A DNA stretch of 64,000 nucleotides, taken from positions 1,116,001 through 1,180,000 of the forward strand of contig NZ_QNRR01000001.1 in assembly GCF_003315205.1 (NCBI RefSeq), given 5' to 3'. Positions 49,807 through 56,902 of the stretch are shown one piece after another; position 1 is the stretch's first letter; every line of letters begins with the position of its first letter. Both the position numbers and the translations under genes were made by a program. The DNA is from Roseimicrobium gellanilyticum. Its GTDB lineage: Bacteria; Verrucomicrobiota; Verrucomicrobiia; Verrucomicrobiales; Verrucomicrobiaceae. The notes below the pieces were generated by a model. That model was not told where the DNA came from. It did not search any database and saw nothing but the letters and a program-made list of their open reading frames with translations.

Positions 49807-51282
49807 TCACAGCTCCTTGTTCCCATCCCGCGACCCCGTCTTGGCCGCGCGCATCTTCAGCTCAAAGGTCGCACCTTTCCCGTGCTCACTCGTGGCGGTG
49901 ATTTTTGCCTGGTGGTTGTCTGCAATCGCCTTCGCAATGGCGAGGCCGAGGCCGCTGCGACCGAGTTCGCGGGAGCGGGCTTTGTCCACGCGGTAGAAAC
50001 GTTCGAAGAGGTGTGGCAGGTCTTCCGCGGGGATGCCGGGGCCATCGTCGCGCACGGTCACGCAGGCATGGCCGTCGCGCTCGCCCGTGGTCACCCAGAC
50101 ATGGCCGCCGCCGGCGTGATGGTGGTGGAGGGCGTTGTTCACGAGATTGGAGATCAAGATGGAAAGCTCGGTGCTGATGCCTTCGCAACAGGCCGGGTCG
50201 AGGGTGCAGGAGAGTTCCACGCCCAGCTCCTTTGCCAGGGGCATCTGCCTCCGCACGATATCGCCTGTGATGTCCGCCAGATTGCAAAGCTCGCGGTAGG
50301 TGGAGGTTTCGCTGGAGTCCTGCCGTGCCAGCACCAGCAGCGCTTCCACCAGGGCAGACATGCGCTGGGAGGTGTCCAGACACGTGTGTATCACCTCGCG
50401 ATACTCTTCCGGGGTTCGCTCGCGCTTCAGGATGCGCTGGGACTCCGTGATCAAGATGGTGATGGGCGTGCGCAGCTCATGCGAGGCATCCGCAGTGAAT
50501 TGCTTCTGCCGCTCGAAGGCCTCATGCAGCCGCTCGAAGGTTCCATTGAGCACCTCGCTCAGTTTGCCCAGTTCGCTCGCGGTATCGGCGATGTTGATGC
50601 GCTCTTCCAGATTGCCCTCGGCAATGCGCGTCGCGGTGTGGCTGATGTCCTTGATGGGGCGGATGGCTCTGCCGACGAGCCACGAGCCTCCCACCAAAGC
50701 CAGAAGGCTCACACCACCCACGGCTGTGAGCACGGAGAGACCGAGTCGTCGCATTTCCTCAAGGTCAGGCGTGATGTCCCTCCCCACCACCACGCGAAAG
50801 CCGATGGCGCTGCTGCGGTGCAGCTCCCTCCTGCTGCCCACGGTCACCGAGCGCTCCACCATCTCCTCCCGAGTCACAGGTAGAAACTCAAGGTCGCCCG
50901 GGACGTTGTCACTTTGCAACAGGACCCTGCCTTCCTTGTCCCGGATGCTGAAGTAGGCATGGCCGGGCTCGGTGCCGTGGAAAAGTGCGGCCACATTCGG
51001 CGGCAGGGTGATGGGACCTGTACGGAGTTTTTCCACGAATTCCGAAAATGAAAGCAGCCGCTTGTCGTTCGCATTCTCTCCCGGTGCAGCGGGACGCAGG
51101 ATGTCCATCAGCGAGCGTATAAGCGTGCGCTCCCGCATCGTCAGGTCTTTGTCGATGCGCTGGAGCTGGTTGTCATGAGCCAGTTGGTACGCCGGCATGC
51201 AGAAGCCCAGCACCACGAGCAGCAGAATCAGCCCATGCCATATCTGCAAGCGCCAGCGGATGGATCTCAGCGGGAATCTCAT
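49807..51282 (-). CDS. Sensor histidine kinase of the efflux operon
   Basis: A 491-aa kinase: helix WHGLILLLVVLGFCMPAYQL, a periplasmic domain of about 140 residues, second helix (VLTAVGGVSLLALVGGSWLV), HAMP, HisKA FTADASHELRTPITILI, and HATPase (LSILISNLVNNALHHHHAGG, DDGPGIPAEDLPHLFERFYR, SGLGLAIAKAIADNHQAK). All catalytic boxes are present. It overlaps the response regulator by four bases and is the last gene of the efflux operon. An input from the periplasm, such as a toxic compound or envelope damage, is likely. Confidence 0.94.
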   Translation of the reverse strand: MRFPLRSIRWRLQIWHGLILLLVVLGFCMPAYQLAHDNQLQRIDKDLTMRERTLIRSLMDILRPAAPGENANDKRLLSFSEFVEKLRTGPITLPPNVAALFHGTEPGHAYFSIRDKEGRVLLQSDNVPGDLEFLPVTREEMVERSVTVGSRRELHRSSAIGFRVVVGRDITPDLEEMRRLGLSVLTAVGGVSLLALVGGSWLVGRAIRPIKDISHTATRIAEGNLEERINIADTASELGKLSEVLNGTFERLHEAFERQKQFTADASHELRTPITILITESQRILKRERTPEEYREVIHTCLDTSQRMSALVEALLVLARQDSSETSTYRELCNLADITGDIVRRQMPLAKELGVELSCTLDPACCEGISTELSILISNLVNNALHHHHAGGGHVWVTTGERDGHACVTVRDDGPGIPAEDLPHLFERFYRVDKARSRELGRSGLGLAIAKAIADNHQAKITATSEHGKGATFELKMRAAKTGSRDGNKEL

Positions 51283-51929
51283 GGGATGCAGTAGCCGTGA
51301 CCCCGGCGCGTGGTGATGACCTCGTGGCCCAGCTTCCTCCGGAGATTCGAAACGTGGACATCAAGCAGGTTCGAAAGGGTGCTGTCTTCCTCGTCAAACA
51401 AGTGCTCGTAGAGGGAGGTGCGCGAGACCACCACACCTCGATGCAGGGCCAGATACTCCAGCAGTGTGTACTCCCGCGCGGTGAGGCCAATCTTCTTCCC
51501 GGAGATTTCGACCTCACGCGAAGTGGTATCAATCGTCAGCGGGCCAATCTCCAGCACGGCATTGGAGTGGCCTGCGGCGCGGCGTATCAGCGAACGGAGC
51601 CGGGCCAGCAGCTCCTCGATTTCGAAGGGCTTGGTCAGGTAGTCATCCGCACCGCTATCGAGTCCCTTCACGCGATCACGCACGGCATCGCGGGCTGTCA
51701 GCATGAGCACGGGAGTATTCCTGCGTGCGCGGAGCCGCTCCAGCACGGCCCAGCCATCGAGCTTTGGAATCATGACATCGAGCAACACGGCATCATACAC
51801 CCCATCCTCTGCCTTGGAGAGCCCTTCCACACCGTCAGAGGCCACATCGACAGCGTAGTCTTCCTCACGCAGGGTGGCGGCAAGACTACGCTGCAGGACC
51901 GGGTCATCCTCGATGATGAGCACACGCAT
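51279..51929 (-). CDS. OmpR-family response regulator of the efflux operon
   Basis: A 216-aa regulator: receiver with E7-D8-D9, Asp51 in LLDVMIPKLDGW, T-A at 79-80 and Lys in LTKPFE, then a winged-helix domain (LTAREYTLLEYLALHRGVVV, LLDVHVSNLRRKLG). It is encoded 42 bases after the permease gene and overlaps the kinase gene (ATGA). Its sequence style (QseB/PmrA/CusR group) suits the CTTAAT-N5-CTTAAG box found upstream of the operon's first gene, which makes positive autoregulation likely. Confidence 0.95.
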   Translation of the reverse strand: MRVLIIEDDPVLQRSLAATLREEDYAVDVASDGVEGLSKAEDGVYDAVLLDVMIPKLDGWAVLERLRARRNTPVLMLTARDAVRDRVKGLDSGADDYLTKPFEIEELLARLRSLIRRAAGHSNAVLEIGPLTIDTTSREVEISGKKIGLTAREYTLLEYLALHRGVVVSRTSLYEHLFDEEDSTLSNLLDVHVSNLRRKLGHEVITTRRGHGYCIP

Positions 51930-51971
51930 GAGAGGGGGAGGGCGGATGGCTTTTGTCCAGAGTTCAGAAAA

Positions 51972-53192
51972 TCACTCGTGCCGCAGGGCGTCGATGGGAT
52001 TGAGCTTCGCCGCCCTGCGAGCCGGAGTAAACCCAAAGAGGATGCCCACCGCAGCGGAGAAGAGGAAGGCGATGAAGTTGATTTTCGTGTTGAACATGAA
52101 AGGCACCTGGATGAGCTGCGCCAGCCCGTAGCAAAGGCCCAGCGCCAGCAGAATCCCCACGACACCGCCGATGGAAGACAGCGTGATGGCTTCCACAAGG
52201 AACTGCAGCAGCACCTCGCGTGCCCGTGCGCCGATGGCCATGCGAATGCCAATCTCCCGCGTGCGCTCCGTCACCGACACGAGCATGATGTTCATGATGC
52301 CAATACCACCCACCAGCAGGCTCACTCCGGCCACGGCCGCGAGCAGCGTGGTCATCATGGCGGTGGAGGAGCTCAGCGTCTCCGCAATCTGGCGCGTGTC
52401 CATGACGAAGAAATTGTCATTCTCATTCGGCTGGAGATTGCGCCGCTCACGCATGAGCGAGGTGATGGCCGCAATGATGACATTGCTGTCCGTGTCGTCC
52501 TCCGCGGAGATGACAATCTGCGTGATGTCCCGGGCCGAGGTGCGTCCGAGCAGACGTCTCTGGAGGCTGGAGAGGGGAATGATGATGGTGTCATCCTGGT
52601 CGCCCATGCCCATCTGCCCTTTCGCAGCGAGCAGTCCGATGACCTCCACGGAAGTTTTTCCAATGCGAATCTTCTGGCCGATGGGATTGGCATTGCCGAA
52701 GAGTTCTCGCCGCACCGTGGCGCCGATGACCGCCACCGCCTTGGCAGAGCGGTAGTCCACATCCCCGAAGAGGCGGCCCTCCGCAAGGGTCCACTTGTTG
52801 ATGGAGAAATAATCCGACGTGCTTCCGGTGATGGAAGTGCTGCGTGCATTCTCAAAATAGATGGTGCTCAGTGTCATGGTGCGCACGGGCGCCACGGCGG
52901 CGATGCCGGGCACCTGGTCACCCACGGCGGTGGCGTCCTTGATGGTGAAGTTCGGCACGCCTGCGGAGGACGACCTCGGTCCGAAGCCGGAGCCCGGGCG
53001 CAGCATGATGAGATTGCTCCCGAGATTGGATATCTGGCTCTTCACCATCTGCGTGGTGCCCTGACCGAGCGTGACCATGGTGATCACGGCGGCCACGCCG
53101 ATGATGATGCCCAGCACCGTGAGGAAGGACCGCGTGAGATTGCGGCGGATTTCCCGGAGCGCGATGGCCAAGGTATTCCACAGCATCGTCAT
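51972..53192 (-). CDS. MacB/FtsX-type ABC transporter permease
   Basis: A 406-aa permease: one N-terminal helix (SFLTVLGIIIGVAAVITMVT), a periplasmic MacB_PCD domain of about 220 residues, then three C-terminal helices (TLLAAVAGVSLLVGGIGIMN, SSIGGVVGILLALGLCYG, FLFSAAVGILFGFTPARRAA). Layout matches the permease half of MacB; in canonical MacB the ATPase is fused, here it is a separate upstream gene with a four-base overlap. Known role: mechanotransmission that drives export of periplasmic substrates (peptides, macrolides, siderophores) through TolC. The GEGTTQ-like motif GQGTTQMV is present. Confidence 0.93.
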   Translation of the reverse strand: MTMLWNTLAIALREIRRNLTRSFLTVLGIIIGVAAVITMVTLGQGTTQMVKSQISNLGSNLIMLRPGSGFGPRSSSAGVPNFTIKDATAVGDQVPGIAAVAPVRTMTLSTIYFENARSTSITGSTSDYFSINKWTLAEGRLFGDVDYRSAKAVAVIGATVRRELFGNANPIGQKIRIGKTSVEVIGLLAAKGQMGMGDQDDTIIIPLSSLQRRLLGRTSARDITQIVISAEDDTDSNVIIAAITSLMRERRNLQPNENDNFFVMDTRQIAETLSSSTAMMTTLLAAVAGVSLLVGGIGIMNIMLVSVTERTREIGIRMAIGARAREVLLQFLVEAITLSSIGGVVGILLALGLCYGLAQLIQVPFMFNTKINFIAFLFSAAVGILFGFTPARRAAKLNPIDALRHE

Positions 53193-53905
53193 GGCGTTCT
53201 CTTCGGGTTGATGATGTCTGACTCAATGAGCCCGTCCTTCACCCGCACCACGCGCTGGGCATAGGCCGCCACATCATCCTCGTGCGTCACGAGCAGGATG
53301 GTGATGCCGCGCTCTGCATTCAGGCGCGTGAGCAGGTGCATGACGTCCTCCGTGGTATGGGAGTCCAGGTTCCCCGTGGGTTCATCCGCGAAGAGCGTGC
53401 TGGGATTCGTGACGATGGCCCGGGCAATGGCGACGCGTTGTTGCTGGCCACCGGAGAGCTCCGCCGGGGTATTGCGCTCCTTGGTGGGCAGGCCCACGGC
53501 GGCGAGTGCTTCTCTCGCGAGAGCATGCCGCTCACGCGTCGAGATGCCGCGATACAGCAGCGGCAGCTCCACATTCTCCAGTGCACTGGTGCGTGCGAGC
53601 AGATTGAACCCCTGGAAGATGAAACCCAGGGCATGACGGCGCAGGAGCGAGCGCTGGTCAGGGCTCAACTCCTCAACACCGATGCCTTGGTACAGGTAAT
53701 TTCCCGTCGTGGGTGTATCCAGGCAGCCGAGTACATTCATGAGTGTGGACTTGCCGGAGCCGCTGGGTCCCATGATGGCCACGAACTCACCCTTGTTGAT
53801 GGCAAGGTCCACCCCACGCAGCGCCTGGAAGGCGGCATCACCACGACCATAGGTCTTGGTGAGCTTTTTGAGCTGGATGAGTGAACTGGGCGGAGCAACG
53901 CTCAT
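53189..53905 (-). CDS. MacB/LolD-type ABC transporter ATPase
   Basis: A 238-aa ATPase: Walker A GPSGSGKST at about 41-49, signature LSGGQQQR, Walker B TLFADEPTGNLD, and switch His in LLVTHEDD. The linker GDAAFQALRGVDLAINKGEF is typical of the MacB/LolD/FtsE group. It overlaps both the adaptor gene (four bases) and the permease gene (four bases). It powers the MacB-like permease from the cytoplasmic side. Confidence 0.95.
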   Translation of the reverse strand: MSVAPPSSLIQLKKLTKTYGRGDAAFQALRGVDLAINKGEFVAIMGPSGSGKSTLMNVLGCLDTPTTGNYLYQGIGVEELSPDQRSLLRRHALGFIFQGFNLLARTSALENVELPLLYRGISTRERHALAREALAAVGLPTKERNTPAELSGGQQQRVAIARAIVTNPSTLFADEPTGNLDSHTTEDVMHLLTRLNAERGITILLVTHEDDVAAYAQRVVRVKDGLIESDIINPKRTP

Positions 53906-55239
53906 GGACGTGGAGTCGTGTTCGCACGTGTGATGACATTCATGCCTTCGCTGAGTCCATCGCCCGAGACTTCGGTGCGGCGTCCATCCGTGAGGCCGAC
54001 CTTCACGGTGATGGGCACGGCTTCTCCATTCTGCAAAACCCAGATGCGGGACTCGCCACTCTTTTTCACGCGGTGGGGCTTCTTGGAGTCCTCACTGGAG
54101 GATGAGCGTCGGCCACCCATGCCGCGAGGGGGTCCGGGCATCAGGCTTTGGACGAAGGTCTTTTGCTGTCCCGGTGCCGCATTCGCCTGGGCCTGCGCGG
54201 CCTCAGGGTCAAACCGCAGGGCGGTGTTGGGCACGAGGAACACATTCGAGCCCTTCGCCACGTGGATGTCTGCCACCGCCGTCATGCCGGGCCGCAGGCT
54301 CAGGTCCTTGTTGGTGACTTCGAGCTGGGTTTCGTAAGTCACCACGTTGTCCACGACCGCAGAGCCGTAGGCCACCTTCTTCACCGTGGCCACGAAGGAG
54401 CGCTCAGGCCATGCATCCACGGTGAAATCTGCCGTCAGTCCCGGCTCCACGCGGGCGATGTCCATTTCCGCGACGGACACTTTGAGTTCCATCTGCTCCA
54501 GGCTCTCCGCGAGGATGAACAACTCCGGAGCCGTGAAGCTCGCGGCCACCGTCTGCCCCGGCTCCACCGTGCGTGTGAGGACGATGCCATCGATGGGCGA
54601 TTTGATGATGGCCTTCTCCAGGTCGGTCTCATTGGATTTGAGCTGCGCTTCTGCCTGCAGCACCGAGGCCTTCGCACTCTCCAGGTCTGCCCCGGCGCGG
54701 TCTGCGGTAGCCTTGGCGGTATCCATTTCTGACTTCGAAGGCAGCTTCCCACCGCTGATGCGCTGGAGCTCCTGCTGCCGCTGAAGTGATGCCTCACCTT
54801 CACGAAGGGTGGCCTCCGCCTGCAGCACTTTGGCCTTCGCCGCCGTCACGGAGGCACGCGAGCTCTGCGTGGTCTGGGTGAGTTTGCTGGTGTCCAGCCG
54901 GGCGAGCGGCTGGCCTTTCTTCACACGGTCATTGATGTCCACATACACTTCCTGCACCGTGCCGGAGAGTTCACTGCCGATGGTGACTTCATTGGTGGGT
55001 TCCAGGTTGCCCGTGGCCGTGACGGAGATGCTGATGTCCCCACGCTGGAGCGGCTCCGTGACATACGGATTGATGTGATTCGCCGCCGCTTCACGCTGCG
55101 ACCACCAGTTCCAGGCGAAGACCGCGCCTGCCGCGAGGGCCAGCAGGAGCACGTAACGAATCCAGCGGGCACGGCGAGCGCCCTTGGGCCGGATTGCCTC
55201 TTCCAAGTCCGCAGGTGCGGTGATGGTTTTCGTGGACAT
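53902..55239 (-). CDS. Periplasmic adaptor protein (MacA/HlyD family)
   Basis: A 445-aa adaptor: an N-terminal helix (WIRYVLLLALAAGAVFAWNW), lipoyl half LQRGDISISVTATGNLEPTN, a long helical hairpin (about 130-220: SKLTQTTQSSRASVTAAKAK, RADGAGADLESAKASVLQAE-type sequence), the second lipoyl half SPIDGIVLTRTVEPGQTV, a beta barrel and a membrane-proximal domain. An insert rich in Gln/Ala/Pro and Gly-Arg-Ser (GQQKTFVQSLMPGPPRGMGG, about 370-400) is unusual. The frame is open 31 codons upstream over the outer-membrane factor gene; ATG 55239 gives the natural start. Joins the MacB-like transporter to the TolC-like channel. Confidence 0.92.
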   Translation of the reverse strand: MSTKTITAPADLEEAIRPKGARRARWIRYVLLLALAAGAVFAWNWWSQREAAANHINPYVTEPLQRGDISISVTATGNLEPTNEVTIGSELSGTVQEVYVDINDRVKKGQPLARLDTSKLTQTTQSSRASVTAAKAKVLQAEATLREGEASLQRQQELQRISGGKLPSKSEMDTAKATADRAGADLESAKASVLQAEAQLKSNETDLEKAIIKSPIDGIVLTRTVEPGQTVAASFTAPELFILAESLEQMELKVSVAEMDIARVEPGLTADFTVDAWPERSFVATVKKVAYGSAVVDNVVTYETQLEVTNKDLSLRPGMTAVADIHVAKGSNVFLVPNTALRFDPEAAQAQANAAPGQQKTFVQSLMPGPPRGMGGRRSSSSEDSKKPHRVKKSGESRIWVLQNGEAVPITVKVGLTDGRRTEVSGDGLSEGMNVITRANTTPRP

Positions 55240-55258
55240 AGAGAAAATGACTTGAGGT

Positions 55259-56686
55259 TCAGAAGCCCGGACCCCAGCCGCCGCCGAGAGCGCGGTAGAG
55301 CTGGATGTGGGCGGAGGCGCGGTTGCCCGCATTGTTCACTTGCTGCTCTTCCAGGCTTAAGAGGGTGCGTTGGGCATCGAGCACATTGAGAAGATCAACA
55401 TCGCCCGCCTCATAACGTTGCGAGGCCAGCTTCGCCGCCTCACGCGCCGCGACCACCGCGCGATTCACCACCTCCAGCGTCTCAGACGTGCGCTGGATGG
55501 CGATGAGGGAATTCTCCACCTCAGACAGGGCAGTCAGCACGGTCGACTCATAGGTGATGAGCGCCTGCTTCTGGCGCTCGTTTTGGATATTGATGTTCTG
55601 CTTGATACGTCCCGCATCGAAGATGGGAGCGGCCAGACTGCCGAGGATGGAAGCGGCCGTACTCTCGGGGGAGAAAATGCGCCCTGCCTTCAACGCCTCC
55701 ACACCGATGGAGCCGGAGAGATTCAGCGAAGGGTAACGCTCCGCCTGAGCAGCCTTCGTCCGGAAGAAGGCTGCATTCACCGCATGCTCCGCCGCCCGCA
55801 CATCCGGTCGCTGACGCAGAGTCTCCGCGGGAATGCCCAGCGCGATGCGGGAAGGAGGAGCAGGCACAGGACGCGTCCTTGCCAGCAGTTTGTCCAGCGC
55901 GCCTGGGGGTTTACTGGCTAAGAGAGCCAGCTGGTTCTTGGTCTGCGCGATGGTCTGCTTCAAGGACGGTACAGCCGTCCGTGCCTGCTCCAGACTGGTG
56001 ATGGCCTGCTGCGTTTCCAGTGCGTTGCCCTGGCCTGCCTGCTCCCTCCACTGGGTGAGTTGCACTGTCTGCTCACGGGTGGCGATGCTGCTCTCCAGCA
56101 CGGCGAGTTGTGCCTCCGCCGTGCGCAGGTCGATGTACGCCGTCGCCGTCTCTGCCGCGAGCGAGACCTGGACGGCATGGAAGTTCTCATGGGACTGCGC
56201 GAGGTCCGCCGTCGCCGCGCGCACATTCTGCCGCTGCTTTCCGAAGAGGTCCACCTCCCAGCTCGCATCGAGAGAGGCACCGTAGTTCTCACTGGTGGTG
56301 GCAGGACTGCCGCGCCTGTCTTCTCGCGAAGCCTGCGCGCTGAGGCCCGCATCGAGCTGAGGGAAGAGCGCCGCACGCTCCACACCGCGCGTCGCCCGCG
56401 CCTCCCTTATCTTCGAGAGCGCCGTACGAATGTCCGGACTCGCACGGAGCGCCTCCGCGATGACCTGGCTCATGGCGGGGTCAGGAAAGCGCTCCCACCA
56501 TTTCGGCAGCGCCGCCGTGTCCAGGGCCATTCCCTTCATGCCTCCTGCATTCCATTTCGCTGGGACCGGGGCTCCGCTTTCATCGTTCGCCCCAGGCGTC
56601 ATTCCGGCACAGGAACTCAGGAAAAGCGCAGCCATCGTTGGCCATGCCAGATTGACCAAGGGGGAGGATGGCGTTGGCTTTTTCAT
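55259..56686 (-). CDS. TolC-like outer-membrane efflux lipoprotein (NodT family)
   Basis: A 475-aa outer-membrane factor. The signal peptide ends in lipobox LSSC (about residue 26), so it is lipid-anchored, like OprM/NodT. Two OEP repeats are visible: ALPKWWERFPDPAMSQVIAE to AATADLAQSHENFHAVQVSL, and LGIPAETLRQRPDVRAAEHA to LASQRYEAGDVDLLNVLDAQ, both with the family's R-P-D-V and R-Y-x-x-G-x-x motifs. The frame is open 190 codons upstream over the promoter and the divergent kinase gene, but the signal peptide at 56686 fixes the start. It is the first gene of the six-gene efflux operon. Confidence 0.94.
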   Translation of the reverse strand: MKKPTPSSPLVNLAWPTMAALFLSSCAGMTPGANDESGAPVPAKWNAGGMKGMALDTAALPKWWERFPDPAMSQVIAEALRASPDIRTALSKIREARATRGVERAALFPQLDAGLSAQASREDRRGSPATTSENYGASLDASWEVDLFGKQRQNVRAATADLAQSHENFHAVQVSLAAETATAYIDLRTAEAQLAVLESSIATREQTVQLTQWREQAGQGNALETQQAITSLEQARTAVPSLKQTIAQTKNQLALLASKPPGALDKLLARTRPVPAPPSRIALGIPAETLRQRPDVRAAEHAVNAAFFRTKAAQAERYPSLNLSGSIGVEALKAGRIFSPESTAASILGSLAAPIFDAGRIKQNINIQNERQKQALITYESTVLTALSEVENSLIAIQRTSETLEVVNRAVVAAREAAKLASQRYEAGDVDLLNVLDAQRTLLSLEEQQVNNAGNRASAHIQLYRALGGGWGPGF

Positions 56687-56732
56687 CAAAAAGGGTTCTC
56701 CGCGAGCGTGTGAAGAGGTTGCCACCGGGAAC

Positions 56733-56749
56733 CTTAAGTCAGCATTAAG
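56733..56749 (-). promoter_or_regulatory. PmrA/QseB-like box upstream of the efflux operon
   Basis: Reading leftward, CTTAAT-GCTGA-CTTAAG, two hexamers with a five-base spacer (11-bp period), lies 47-63 bases before the outer-membrane factor ATG. It equals the known PmrA/BasR consensus of enteric bacteria (YTTAAK-N5-YTTAAK). The rest of the 216-base divergent region shows no clear promoter for either gene. Confidence 0.65.
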
Positions 56750-56902
56750 AATCCATCGAATTCGAAGGGCTGGCCCAGGTGGGAGTGTTTCCCGAATGAT
56801 GCAACTGCCTGCTGGGTTGGCGCGGAAGTAGCGGGCGGAACTGTGCCGGAAGCCCTTGAATAGAAGGCATTGACGTTTGCCACTGCACAGGAAAATTAGA
56901 GC

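Noticed and set aside
51297-53264. 655-codon open frame antisense to the efflux response regulator and permease genes
   Set aside because: Composition (His, Arg, Gly, Asp) and full overlap with well-recognised genes show it is a shadow.
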